Source: Capra hircus (lineage: Eukaryota > Chordata > Mammalia > Artiodactyla > Bovidae). Taken from it: DNA of 64,000 nt. Both the position numbers and the translations under genes were made by a program. Below are positions 33,280 to 45,258 of the stretch, in pieces. The stretch spans positions 37,306,036 to 37,370,035 of the forward strand of contig NC_030820.1 of the NCBI RefSeq assembly GCF_001704415.2. Direction: 5' to 3'. The notes beneath the pieces are model-generated. The model was not told the DNA's origin and did no database searches. It saw nothing but the letters and a program-made list of their open reading frames with translations. Every line of letters begins with the position of its first letter. Position 1 is the stretch's first letter.

Positions 33280-36200
33280 AGTGTTAGTAGAAGGAAAGAA
33301 ATCTTAAAAATTAGGGCAGAAATAAATGTAAAAGAAACAAAAGAGACCATAGCAAAAATCAACAAAGCCAAAAGCTGGTTCTTCAAGAAGATAAATAAAC
33401 TTGACAAACCATTAGCCAGACTCATCAAGAACAAAGGGAGAAGAATCAAATCAACAAAATTAGAAATGAAAGCGGAGAGATCACAACAGACAACACAGAA
33501 ATACAAAGGATCATAAGAGACTACTATCAGCAATTATATGCCAATGAAATGGACAACTTGGAGGAAATGGACAAATTCTTAGAAGAGTACAACTTTCCAA
33601 AACTGAACCAGGAAGAAATAGAAAATTTTAACAGATCCATCACAAGCATGGAAATGGAAACTGTAATCAGAAATCTTCCAGCAAACAAAAGCCCAGAACC
33701 AGACGCCTTCACAGCTGAATTCTACCAAAAATTTAGAGAAGAGCTAACACCTATCCTACTCAAACTCTTCCGAAAATTGCAGAGGAAGGTAAACTTACAA
33801 ACTCATTCTATGAGGCCACCATCACCCTAATACCAAAACCTGACAAAGATGCCACAAAAAGAAAACTACAGGCCAATGTCACTGATGAACATAGATCCAA
33901 AAATCCTTAACAAATTCTAGCAAACAGAATCCAACAATATATTAAAAAGATTATACATCACGACCAAGTGGGCTTTATCCCAGGGATGCAAGGATTCTTC
34001 AATATCTGCAAATCAATCAAAGTAATACACCACATTAACAAATTGAAAAATAAAAACCATATGATTATCTCAATAGATGCAGAGAAAGCCTTTCAACAAA
34101 ATTCAACATCCATTTATGATAAAAAACCCTCCGGAAAGCAACAATATAAGGAACATTCCTCAACATAATAAAAGCTAAATATGACAAACCCACAGCAAAC
34201 ATTATCCTCAATGGTGAAAAATTGAAAGAATTTCCCCTAAAGTCAGGAACAAGACAAGGGTACCCACTCTCACCACTACTATTCAACATAGTTTTGGAAG
34301 TTTTGGCCACAGCAATCAGAGCAGAAAGAGAAATAAAAGGAATCCAGATTAGAAAAGAAGAAGTAAAACTCTCACTGTTTGCAGATGACTTGATCCTCTA
34401 CATAGAAAACCCTAAAGACTCCACCAGAAAATTACTAGAGCTAGTCAATGAATATAGTAAAGTTGCAGGATATAAAATCAACACACAGAAATCCCTTGCA
34501 TTCCTATATACTAAGAATGAGAAAACAGAAAGAGAAATTAAGGAAACAATTCCATTCACCATTGCAACGAAAAGAATAAAATAGTTAGGAATATATCTAC
34601 CTAAAGAAACAAAAGACCTATATATAGAAAACTATAAAACACTGGTGAAAGAAATCAGAGGACACAAATAGACGGAGAAATATACTATGTTCATGGATCG
34701 GAAGAATCAATATAGTGAAAATGAGTATACTACCCAAAGCAATCTATAGATTCAATGCAATCCCTATCAAGCTACCAACGGTATTTTTCACAAAACTAGA
34801 ACAAATAATTTCACAATTTTTATGGAAATACAAAACACTGAAACAGCCAGAGCAATCTTGAGAAAGAAGAATGGAACTGGAGGAATCAACCTGCCTGACT
34901 TCAGGCTCTACTACAAAGCCACGGTCATCAAGACAGTATGGTACTGGCACAAAGACAGAAATATAGATCAATGGAACAAAACAGAAAGCCCAGCGATAAA
35001 TCCATGCACCTATGGACACCTTATCTTTGAAAAGGAGCCAAGAATATACAATGGAGAAAAGACAATCTCTTTAACAAGTGGTGCTGGGAAAACTGGTCAA
35101 CCACTTGTAAAAGAATGAAACAAGGACACTTTCTAACACCATACACAAAAAGAAACTCAAAATGGATTAAAGATCTAAACGTAAGACCAGAAACTATAAA
35201 ACTTCTAGAGGAAAACATAGGCAAAACACTCTCTGACATAAATCACAGCAGGATCCTCTATGACCCACCTCCCAGAATATTGGAAATAAAAGCAAAAATA
35301 AACAAATGGGACCTAATTAAAATTAAAAGCTTCTGCACAATAAAGGAAACAAGGTGAAAAGACAGCCTTCAGAATGGGAGAAAATAATAGCAAACAAAGC
35401 AACTGGCAAAGAATTAATCTCAAAAATATACAAGCAACTCCTACAGCTCAATTCCAGAAAAATTAAAGACCCAATCAAAAAATGGGCCAAAGAACTAAAC
35501 AGACATTTCTCCAAAGAAGAAATATAGATGGCTAACAAACACATGAAAAGATGCTCAACATCACTCATTATCAGAAAAATGCAAATCAAAACCACAATGA
35601 GGTACCATTTCATGCCAGTCAGAATGGCTGCTATCCAAAGTCTACAAGCAATAAATGCTGGAGAGGGTGTGGAAAAAAGGGAACTCTCTTACACTGTTGG
35701 TGGGAATGCAAACTAGTACAGCCACTATGGAGAATAGTGTGGAGATTCCTTAAAAAATTAGAAATAGAACTGCCATATGACCCAGCAATCCCACTGCTGG
35801 GCATACACACTGAGGAAACCAGAATTGAAAGAGACACCCCAATGTTCATCACAGCACTGTTTATAATAGCCAGGACATGGAAGCAACCTAGATGTCCATC
35901 AGCAGATGAATGGATAAGAAAGCTGTGAGTTATATACACAGTGGAATATTACTCAGCCATTAAAAAGAATACATTTGTATCAGTTCTAATGACGTGAATG
36001 AAACTGGAGCCTATTATACAGTGAAATAAGCCAGAAAGAAAAACACCAATACAGTATACTAACCCATATATATGGAATTTAGAAAGATGGTAACGATAAC
36101 CCCATATGCGATACAGCAAAAGAGACACAGATGTATAGAACAGTCTTTCGGACTCTGTGGGAGAGGGCAAGGGTGGCATGATTTGGGAAAATGGCATTGA

Positions 36201-36408
36201 AACACATATATTATCATATGTGAAACGAATTCCCAGTCCAGGTTCGATGCATGATACAGGGTGCTCGAGGCTGGTGCACTGGGATGACCCAGAGGGATGG
36301 GATGGGGAGGGAGGTGGGAGGGTGGTTCAGGATGGGGAACACATGTACACCTGTGCTGGATTCATGTCAATGTATGGCAAAACCAATACAATATTGTAAA
36401 GTAAAAAA
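33280..36408 (+). mobile_element. L1 (bovine type), 5'-truncated, 3.1 kb, with 18-bp TSD
   Basis: Contains a decayed ORF2 with endonuclease-distal and reverse-transcriptase parts. A readable block at 34222-34584 includes PLSPLLFNIVLEVLATAIRA and the catalytic-type FADD motif (SLFADDLILYIEN). Further ORF2 pieces run to about 35930, then the 3' UTR ends ACAATATTGTAAAGTAAAAA. Frameshifts and stops break it into at least six frames. GAAAACCATGGAGGTATA flanks it at 33262-33279 and 36409-36426. Confidence 0.95.
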
Positions 36409-36426
36409 GAAAACCATGGAGGTATA

Positions 36427-36480
36427 GACAGTTAATGCATGTACATAAAGACGATGGAGATTTACATACTTTATGTGGAG
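36427..36480 (+). repeat. 38-bp minisatellite, right remnant
   Basis: About 1.5 further units resuming after the L1 (TGCATGTACATAAAGACGAT), then decaying into the next array. Confidence 0.85.
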
Positions 36481-37045
36481 ATGAGGTGCAGGCTTAGGTG
36501 ATAAAGATGTAACTATAACCATAGAAAAGGTAGATACAGGTATATGTAGATACAGATGTAAGTGATATAGATGTGGACACAGATGATCCACAGATGTGGG
36601 TGGAAGTAGAGATGCAGATGTAGATGGCGTAGAGGTAAGCGCAGGTGTAAATGTAGGTGGTGCAGGCATCAGCGTAAATAACAGAAGTGTTGACGATGGT
36701 GCAGGCACAGAAACTGCAGATGTGGGGTAGACGCACATGCGGATGATCCAGACAGATGCAGATGGCAGAGTAGGTGTCAGATGTGGATGCAGATGGTGCA
36801 GGAGCAGGCGATGCAGAGGCAGGTGTAGGTGGAGATGATACAGGTATAGGTTAGGTGATGCGGGTGCAGCTACAGATGATGTAGAGAACACAGGTGTCGT
36901 GTAGATGTCCACATACAGACGCTGTAGACTCAGATGTGGACATAAGTATACATGTAGGTGCAGACACGGTCACATAGATGAACATGGAGGAAACAGAGAG
37001 TAGCTGATGCAGGTGTAGATGTGAATGAGGCTGAGACAGAGACAC
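36481..37045 (+). repeat. Degenerate 6-bp-periodic array (GTAGAT/GCAGGT type)
   Basis: Purine-rich sequence built from imperfect hexamers such as GCAGGT, GTAGAT, GATGCA and GGTGAT. The open frame read from it on the minus strand (36367-36912, 181 codons, Leu/His/Thr/Ser-rich) is an artefact of the periodicity. Confidence 0.8.
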
Positions 37046-37446
37046 TTGCCAGCAGACGTCACGTCCCAGTTCATCGCGCAGAGGAGACCAGACAGCCTGC
37101 TGGCAGCCACAGTCCCGACTGGCCAGGTGCTCAGAGTCACCATGGCAGCAGCAGTGATGACACCAACTGCTCTGAGTGCTGGTCCAGTTCCAGGTACTGT
37201 GCAGGCATCTCACCTGTAGCATCTCAATAACCATACCTGGTCGTCCTTTCAGCTAAGACATTCCTGTCCCCAGAAGCCTGTGGAGCTGAACGGCACCTTG
37301 ACATCCAAACACTCCCATGGTCATATTCATCACCTCTCCCCTCCCCCCACCATCACTCACGCCAGAGCCCACGTCTCTGTTGCAAACCCATCCATCCTCT
37401 GCCTCCCCCACTGGCATTCCAGCCCCATAAGGTCCTGGATTTGGGG

Positions 37447-37636
37447 GTCTCTTTCTGGTGGCTCAGACAGTAAATAATCTGCCTGCAATGGGTCGGGAAG
37501 ATCCCCTGGAAAACAGAATGGCTACCCACTCCAGTATCCTTGCCTGGAGAATCCCATGGACAGAGGAACCTGGCAGGCTATAGTCCAGGGGGGTTCACAA
37601 AGAGTCAGACATGACTGAGCTACTAACACTTTCACC
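37447..37636 (+). mobile_element. Bov-tA SINE near exon 6
   Basis: TCTTTCTGGTGGCTCAGACA head with a short internal deletion, CATGGACAGAGGAACCTGGC, end at GAGTCAGACATGACTGAGC. Ends about 100 bp from the exon 6 donor. Confidence 0.9.
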
Positions 37637-37734
37637 TTACTGCCACATTCCCTACAGCCTGGAACTGGCATATGGAAAAACGTGGAACAATTAAGTGGTT
37701 CTGTGCCCACAGGCTCTGCCCACCCTGACCCCAC

Positions 37735-37955
37735 CTGTTGCCTTCATTCTCGATGATGCGATGATACCGGTCCAACTCATTCCTCAGGGTCTGCTGGGCA
37801 ACCACCAGCTGCCGGCAGTCATAGGATGATCTCTCCAGGCTCCTCTCTGCCTCTTCAATCTCCTTCCGCAGGGTGTCAATCTGCTCGTTGTAGAGCTGAA
37901 TCTCATCATCATAACACTCGTGGGCATCTCTGATGGCTTGTTCCAGGGCCGCGGT
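37735..37955 (-). CDS. BFSP1: BFSP1 exon 6 (filensin rod, coil 2 end)
   Basis: This 221-bp exon starts in phase 0 and ends after two bases of an arginine codon. It encodes TAALEQAIRDAHECYDDEI onward, through SSYDCRQLVVAQQ, to ELDRYHRIIENEGN. The acceptor is CCGCAG and the donor GTGGGG. It covers most of coil 2 and the helix-termination region. Where canonical intermediate filaments have a TYRKLLEGEE-type motif, filensin has the divergent DRYHRIIENEGNR, seen here. Its length and phase agree with the human exon removed in a reported recessive juvenile cataract deletion (recalled from literature). A Bov-tA SINE lies about 100 bp downstream in intron 6. No break is visible. Confidence 0.97.
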
Positions 37956-38734
37956 CTGCGGGCAGAGACACAGTCACGAGAAAACCCAGCCACCCTCTCC
38001 CTTCAGACACAGACGTGCCAGGGGAGAATCCAGACGGAGTACCCAGTTGTATTTGTTTTGTTGGTTTGTTTCTCTGTCCACAGAGAATCTTTAAGCCACG
38101 GAAGGATGTGACAACTGAACCCCTTCCCCTGATGCTTGCTTGTATCAGCACCCCCGGAAATCAGCCTGTAGTGGAGCCCCCGAACCAAGGCAGCAGGAAG
38201 ATGAGAAACTCAGAAAATAAAAACTGCCATCCCTGGACTAACACGTACAACTCAGAGTACATCATTCGTACTTATACTGAGTTAGCATGAAAAAGTAGTA
38301 AAAAGAAGAACGTGGACTAAATAGATAAGATGCTATAATAATTAAAAGGGGGGGATTTCCTTGATCTTATTCAATCACTACAGCACTTTAATTTTCTCCT
38401 GGTTTCTGACCAGTAGAGTTACATATATGTTTTGATAGCTAAAATGTGTGTGTTTGTGTACGCTGGCACTTATGTAAAATAACTTCAGATAAATGCTATT
38501 TATATATTAAAGCAGGACAAGTCAAAATTAAGGTAGGAAAATGAAAAGAGTTTCCTCGTCTTCACTTTTAGAGCTATGACAACCCACAAGCAGCCACAAG
38601 CTGCTTACTTATTTATAAGAGAACTTATTTACAAGCTCAGTACAAGCTCACTTTCCCACGGAGAAAAGATCTAACAGGCGTGGCCAGTCCTCAAAAGCAA
38701 AATAAAACATGTAGACTGGAACCCACTTCATCTG

Positions 38735-38895
38735 GAAGAGCACTTGTCAAACCTCAACACGCATATGAACCACCCCAAGGATATGGTTTTGCTCAGATTC
38801 TGACTCAGTAGCTCCACTGGGCTGGAGGGGCTGCGTTTCTAAGTGGCTCCCCCACAATGCCCGTGGCTGTGGCTCTGGTCTCCCGGCCACATTCT
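38735..38895 (+). repeat. MER5A-like hAT MITE
   Basis: Order of words (TGAACCACCCCAAGG, GATTCTGACTCAGTAGCTCC, GCGTTTCTAAGTGGCTCCC) matches a diverged MER5A. Confidence 0.55.
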
Positions 38896-39382
38896 TTGAG
38901 TCATGGGGAACTAAGCGAGAATCTGAATCTATCCTCACGTATATGCATCACAGGATGCCTGATACATGCAGCTTAATGAACACACTGGACCACATAGAGG
39001 GTGATTATTCCTGAGAGCTGGACCCTTCACTCTGTACAGACAAGGTCATGAGAAGCAGAGATGGGCAGGAACTGTCCCAGACTGGAGGAGGCTGAGGAGA
39101 CAGGACACCTGAATGCAGGCAGGACCCAGGATCAGGCAACCTGTGAACAGGGTAACAGGTAAGATTTCAGGCAAGTCTCTTCCCAGTCTGGTCTGCTCAC
39201 CAATGTCCTGGTTTCAACCTTGGTGCTTTGCTATTTGGATGTTGACTTTGGGGGAACTGAATGAAGAGTATGGGAAAACTCTGAGCTATTTCTACAGCAT
39301 CAGAGAAGTCTAAAATTATTTCAAAATAAACAGAGAGAGTTTGGCCAGGTTTCTGTTCCTCATTTAAAACTGCCTCCATTCA

Positions 39383-40043
39383 GGAAACAATCTAGATGTC
39401 CATCAACAGATGAATGGATAAAGAAGCTGTGGTACATATACACAATGGAATATTACTCAGCCATAAAAAGGAATGCATTTGAGTCCATTCTAATGAGGTG
39501 GGCAAACCTAGAGCCTATTATACAGAGTGAAGTAAGTCAGAAAGAGAAAAACAAACATCATATACTAATGCATATATATGGAATCTAGAAAGATGGTACT
39601 GATGAACCTCTTTGCAGGGCAGCAATGGAGATGCAAACGTAGAGAACAGACTTGTGGTCAAGGGGCAGGGAAGAGGGAGAGAGTAGCATGGAAACATATA
39701 TATTATCATAATATGTAAAGTAGATCACCAGTGGGAATTTGCTGTATGACTCAAAATAGCAACCCACTCCAGTACTCTTGCCTGGAAAATCCCATGGATG
39801 GAGGAGCCTGGTAGGCTACAGTCCATGGGGTCCCAAAGAGTCAGACACAACTAAGCGACTTCACTTCAGAGCTCAAATCAGCACGCTGTGACAACCTAGA
39901 GGGATAGGATGGGGTAGGAGGGGGGCAGGAGATTCAAGAGGGAGGGGGCATATGTGTACCTATGGCTGATTCACGTCGATATTTGGCAGAAACCAACACA
40001 ATACTATAAATTATCTTTCAATTAAAAATAAATAAATTTTAAT
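39383..40043 (+). mobile_element. L1 3' end with 17-bp target duplication
   Basis: Bovine-type L1 tail: GATGTCCATCAACAGATGAA, TATTACTCAGCCATAAAAAG, end ACCAACACAATACTATAAAT and an A-rich tail. Flanked by AAAACTGCCTCCATTCA (39366-39382) and AAAACTGTCTCCATTCA (40044-40060), one mismatch. Split by a Bov-A piece. Confidence 0.92.
39756..39871 (+). mobile_element. Bov-A monomer inserted in L1
   Basis: AGCAACCCACTCCAGTACTC to ACAACTAAGCGACTTCACTT. CTCAAA occurs on both sides (39750-39755 and 39872-39877), so it is probably a short target duplication. Confidence 0.8.
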
Positions 40044-41310
40044 AAAACTGTCTCCATTCAAACAGTCTCCTAGGACATCAAACGCCAAGGCACAGCCTCT
40101 GACTCCTGGTGTGGCCACACCCTCTTTACCATACCGGCATCCACACACTCCAGAAAAGGCTTCCATGAAGGGATTCAAAGGACCCCTCTAAACCTGAATC
40201 TCAGAGGCAAGAATCCATCCAGGAGTGGGTGAATCCCCACATAAGACTCTCCATTTCCATGGAGCGGTCCTGAGAACAAAGCCTGCAGGTCACAGACCGG
40301 TGTGGCTGGGGTCCATCAACCCCAGAGTCGGCTGTGCAGTAGGAGAACATGAGAGCTGGACACACTTTCATCAAAGCTCACCCTTCTACCTCGTGAATAG
40401 GAAAGAGCTGTGCCTGCAGCACCCACATGTTAAAGCTCAATAACTGAAACCTCCTCCATCAGAAGGAGGGGTGCTCAGAAAGAAATAATAAAAGCCCCCC
40501 TTTTGGTAGTTCAAAGGGGGCTAACGAGATGTCTCTGAGGGAACTGACTTCCATGTGGGCTTCAGACACCATCTAGCACCAGGCTGACAGTAGGAGAAAG
40601 AGACCCTCCTTCCTGGAGCCACAGTCCAGGTTGGCCACAGGGTCAAGCACAGGGTGTCACAGAACCCACAAAGAGGTCCAAGGTGCTGGGGAGGTACAGG
40701 AGGCGGGGCATCACAGAAGGCTTCCAGAAGGAGGTAAGGCCAGTCCTGGGCGCTGCAGAAGCAAAGGGCCTTGCAGAGAGAGGCGTGAGAAGCAGAGAGG
40801 CGGGCACCAGGTCTGCAGGGGTGGTCAGGAGAGGAGAGGAGAAGGGAGCTGCCCACTGACAGCCCCGGGTCACTACAAGAACAGCAGTCAAGCTGATACA
40901 GGGGGCAGAGGCAGGTGGCAGGTGTGGGCCTCGAGGCAGCCTGAACTTCACTGTGAGCCAGGTACCTGGGCATTTCTGCCTGGACCATTTGGATCGACCA
41001 GCTGATATTCATCTCCCCACTTGACTGCAGGCAGGAGCCCAGCCAAGCTCTGCTTGGTGTTCCTGGACCTCACATGGGGCTCGCCAGAAACATCTGAGTG
41101 AAAGACAAGTGTTCTAGCACAGTTGTGGGGCCTGCCTTAGCACACACGGTCCTCAGGGATCCTGAGCTACGCCTCACGTGAGCCCCGTCTGGAGGGGTTA
41201 CCTCTTGCCTCAGTCCTCTTAGGCCCCTGGACTCCTTTGGGTCCAAGGTCATTTCAAAAAGGAAAAAGAAACCGTGTCCTTCCCAGATTACATGTCATCT
41301 TACCAAAACC

Positions 41311-41328
41311 TGCCACCAGATGGTGCTA
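41311..41328 (+). promoter_or_regulatory. CTCF-like motif (candidate)
   Basis: TGCCACCAGATGGTGCTA fits the CTCF core CCACCAGRKGGCRCTA except GGTG for GGCR. Motif match only; occupancy is unknown. Confidence 0.3.
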
Positions 41329-41569
41329 AGGGGCTTTCACAAAAAATGACGTCTGGGCAACACACTCGCAAAAATCTGCATGTTTTCACTTCCTGTCACA
41401 AAAACTCAACTGACACAACTTAGAGAATTTAGAGAGCCTGTCCTTTCTTGGGCACCTGGAATAAGTACCATCTCATGCTTGGCCCATGTGCAGGGGTCTC
41501 ATGCGTGGTCCACGTTCAAAAGCAGGGGCCCCCAGCTCCAATCGTGGGTGCTCTTGCGGGCAACCTGCA

Positions 41570-41690
41570 GACCAGTGTTCTCAAAGCTGGCAGAGCCACC
41601 TGGGGGGCTTGTTGAAGGAGATGATGGCCCCTTGCCAGATCCCTGATTCCTCAGGTCTGGGGCGAGCCTGTGAATGCCCTAACCATAGGC
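41570..41690 (+). repeat. MER5A-like hAT MITE
   Basis: CAGTGTTCTCAAAGCTGGCA and GAGCCACCTGGGGGGCTTGT match the MER5A 5' half. Confidence 0.6.
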
Positions 41691-41997
41691 AGAGCCAGCT
41701 GCCACAGCCCTGCTGGCCGGAGCCCTCAGGTTGCAAAGAGCGCTGCCACCACATCCCCAGTCCCAGCCCTGGCCCCATTGAGGGGCTATGCTGACTGGTC
41801 TCCCTGGGAACATACAGCTTAGCTACTCCATCCGAAAGTCATGGCAACATTTCAAAATTAGCAAAAAGCCAGCTGTGAACATCTCGTGAATCAGGCTGTG
41901 GAGGGCCCAAGCCGGGAACATGAGAGGCCCAGATGTAGAACATCCTGGCCCAGCATGGGACTCTCACCGCCCCCCTCCCCCGCCCAAATTAGTGACC

Positions 41998-42145
41998 TCC
42001 AAGTGTGGTTCCTGGGCTAGCAAGCAGCACCTGAACTTCAGAAAGGCAGGTTCTTGGGCCACAACCCGGACCTACTGAGTCAGAAACTCTCGGGTGGGTC
42101 CAGACATGTGTGTGTTTTAATTTGAGCTTATCAGGCAGACTTTTG
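41998..42145 (-). repeat. MER5A-like hAT MITE (reverse)
   Basis: AAGTGTGGTTCCTGGGCTAG and GACCTACTGAGTCAGAAACT in reverse MER5A order. Confidence 0.7.
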
Positions 42146-42472
42146 GCCCCGGTGACCTTTACCCCTTAGCTCCTGCCCAAGACTCTGTGGTGTTAGTTGG
42201 CAAAGGGACTTTGCAGATGTAAGCAAGGTTCTTAAGCAGTTGAGCTTAAAAGATAGGGAGATTATTCTAGATTATTCCTGATCACATGAGCCCTCAAGAG
42301 CAGAAATCAAAGAGAGCAGATGCATGAGAAAGAGTCAATGTCCCTGAAGATGGAGAGTGGGCAGCATCTGGAATGACTATTGGTAGTAAAGAAACAGGAT
42401 CCTTGTTCCCACAGGCACAGAGAATTCCACCAACGTGACTGGGCTTGTGTCCACTTCTCCAAATGCTTAGTC

Positions 42473-42633
42473 ACACACACAAATGTACACACACACACAC
42501 GTACATACACACACACACACGTACACACACATACAACTTATACACACATATATGCATACACACGTACACATACAAAAATATTCACATATATTATACACAC
42601 GTGTGCACACATACACACACACACACACACACA
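42473..42633 (+). repeat. AC-rich microsatellite
   Basis: Interrupted (AC)n with CGTACACAC and TATGCATAC interruptions over about 160 bp. Three long plus-strand frames across it are artefacts. Confidence 0.95.
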
Positions 42634-42973
42634 CTCAAACCCTCCCTCCATCCTCTCAGAGCCTCAGAGAAAACCACATACTCATCAAGTCACCAAATCA
42701 ACTTGTCTGGTCCTCAAGCCACAGTTTGTCACCAGAGTAAGACAAGTTTTAAGGGGTCTCTTCAGATGGGGTCTCTGCCCTGGGGACCATCTGCAGACCC
42801 CCATATGCTTTCCAAAGCCCCTGAGTCACTGCAGAGTGAGGGGTGTGTGGTGTGTGGGGATGGGATAGAGATTCTGGACTCAGGTCCTGACATTTAGTAA
42901 CACTGAGAACCCACGAAAAGCACCACATCCCACAGGGCTCCAACATGTGATTCTTCTGTCGGCATTGGGGGAA

Positions 42974-44405
42974 TTCAGTTCAGTTCAGTTCATTTCAGTC
43001 GCTCAGTCGTGTCCGACTCTTTGCAACCCCATGAATCGCAGCATGCCAGGCCTTCCTGTCCACCACCAACTCCCAGAGTTCACTCAAACTCATGTCCATC
43101 GAGTCAGTGATGCCATCCAGCCATCTCATCCTCTGTTGTCCCTTCTCCTCCTGCCCCAAATCCCTCCCAGCATCAAAGTCTTTTCCAATGAGTCAACTCT
43201 TCGCATGAGGTGGCCAAAGTACTGGAGTTTCAGCCTCAGCATCAGTCCTTCCAATGAACACCCAGGACTGATCTCCTTTAGAATGGACTGGTTGGATCTT
43301 CTTGCAGTCCAAGGGACTCTCAAGAGTCTTCTCCAACACCACAGTTCAAAAGTATCAATTTTTCGGCACTCAGCCTTCTTCACAGTCCAACTCTCACATC
43401 CATACATGACCACTGGAAAAACCATAGCCTTGACTAGATGGACCTTTGTTGGCAAAGTAATGTCTCTGCTTTTGAATATGCTATCTAGGTTGGTCATAAC
43501 TTTCCTTCTAAGGAGTAAGCGTCTTTTAATTTCATGGCTGCAATCACCATCTGCACTGATTTTGGAGCCTCCAAAAATAAAGTCTGACACTGTTTCCACT
43601 GTTTCCCCATCTATTTCCCATGAAATGATGGGACCAGATGCCATGATCTTCGTTTTCTGAATGTTGAGCTTTAAGCCAACTTTTTCACTCTCCACTTTCA
43701 CTTTCATCAAGAGGCTTTTTAGTTCCTCTTCACTTTCTGCCATAATGGTGGTGTCATCTGCATATCTGAGGTTACTGATATTTCTCCCAGCAATCTTGAT
43801 TTCAACTTGTGCTTCCTCCAGCCCAGAGTTTCTCATGATGTACTCTGCATAGAAGCTAAATAAGCAGGGTGACAATATCAGCCTTGACGTACTCCTTTTC
43901 CTATTTGGAACCAGTCTGTTGTTCCATGTCCAGTTCTAACTGTTGCTTCCTGGCCTGCATACAGATTTCTCAAGAGGCAGGTCAGGTGGTCTGGTATTCC
44001 CATCTCTTTCAGAGTTTTCCACAGTTCATTGTGATCCACATAGTCAAAGGCTTTGGCATAGTCAATAAAGCAGAAATAGATGTTTTTCTGGAACTCTCTT
44101 GCTTTTTCGATGATCCAGCGAATGTTAGCAATTTGATCTCTGGTTCCTCTGCCTTTTCTAAAACCAGCTTGAACATCTGGAAGTTCATGGTTCACGTATT
44201 GCCGAAGAGTGGCTTGGAGAATTTTAGGCATTACTTTACTAGCATGTGAGATGAGTCCAATTGTGCAGTAGTTTGAGCATTCTTTGGTATTGCCTTTCTT
44301 TGCAATTGGAATGAAAACTGACCTTTTCCAGTCCTGTGGCCACTGCTGAGTTTTCCAAATTTGCTGGCATATTGAGTGCAGCACTTTCACAGCATCATCT
44401 TTCAG
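42974..44405 (-). mobile_element. BovB (RTE) LINE, 5'-truncated, 1.4 kb
   Basis: The minus strand carries a reverse transcriptase with VQAGFRKGRGTRDQIANIRW, FIDYAKAFDYVDHNELW, and the catalytic-type YADD motif in LRYADDTTIMAESEEELKSL. It continues through the BovB C-terminal region to the CAGTTCAGTTCAGTT tract at 42974. The frame breaks near 43876 at the RT core. Truncated at 44405 in the segment before the RT. Confidence 0.96.
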
Positions 44406-45041
44406 GTGGAGTAGAGACAGAGTAACATATAACATTTAATGGTATACATAAAGGCGAAGATTTTTAAAATTCTTGTTCTCTTGTCCTTTACATGTACTTC
44501 TCAAAACGAACATCAATTTACTTTTGGATTTGGGAAATGTGGTCAAACAGGAAGGAGCGTGTTCTAACCCAACATCCCCATCAGAACAGCCAGATACATG
44601 GAACCAGAGAAAGAAACTGGAGGAATCACAGAGGTGCCCCGCAAAGCTTGTGAACCACAAAAGAAGCCTGTACAAATAGGACTGAGCTTTTCTGGTGAGT
44701 TCAGTTTGCAAATTAAGCTTCACCAAGAAAAGAAAAGGGGTGGGGTGAAAATGCAAAGTTTCCAGTAACAAATTCTGAGCAGGAGCAAATGCAGAAAACA
44801 GCCCCTCTCTCCAGGGCTGCAGTCAGATTCCAGAGGAGAGAGTTCAGGTCAGAAGCAAGAAACACAGATTCAAGTGAGTGGAGGATTAAAAACCCCAATC
44901 TGTGACCATTTCTTATTTTTAACAACAATTTTAAACTGGGCAAAATGGGTTGGTTATGCACAGGTAGGAGCTTACCCTTGGTGGGGGAGGGGGCCAGAGG
45001 GAACCTCTCGGGAGCCAGAAATTAGTGGGATCTATTGTCTC

Positions 45042-45258
45042 TGCTTCCCTGGTGGTTCAGACAGTAAAAGTGTCTGCTTGCAATGCGGGAGACCTGGGTT
45101 TGATCCCTGGGTCAGGAAGATCCCCTGGAGAAGGAAATGGCAACCCACTCCAGTACTCTTGCCTGGAAAATTCCATGGATGGAGGAACCTCGTCGGCTAC
45201 AGTCCGTGGGGTCACAAAGAGTCATGCACAACTAAGTGACTTCACTTTCACTTTCTCT
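45042..45258 (+). mobile_element. Bov-tA SINE
   Basis: TGCTTCCCTGGTGGTTCAGA head, TTTGATCCCTGGGTCAGGAA, end ACTTCACTTTCACTTTC. Confidence 0.93.

Larger units (their letters stand above)
31344..37734 (-). other. BFSP1: BFSP1 intron 6 (6.4 kb)
   Basis: Almost entirely repetitive: a duplicated 315-bp block with SINEs, a 38-bp minisatellite, a 3.1-kb L1, a 6-bp-periodic degenerate array and a Bov-tA SINE next to exon 6. 31865-32412 and 37045-37446 carry no identified feature. Confidence 0.85.

Noticed and set aside
36367..36912. 181-codon minus-strand frame rich in His, Leu, Thr and Ser
   Set aside because: Generated by the 6-bp-periodic array, which lacks stops in one frame by periodicity.
42380..42897. 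Three overlapping His/Thr-rich frames
   Set aside because: Translations of the AC-rich microsatellite.
43126..44435. Two long minus-strand frames as possible host genes
   Set aside because: They encode BovB reverse transcriptase and are broken at the RT core.
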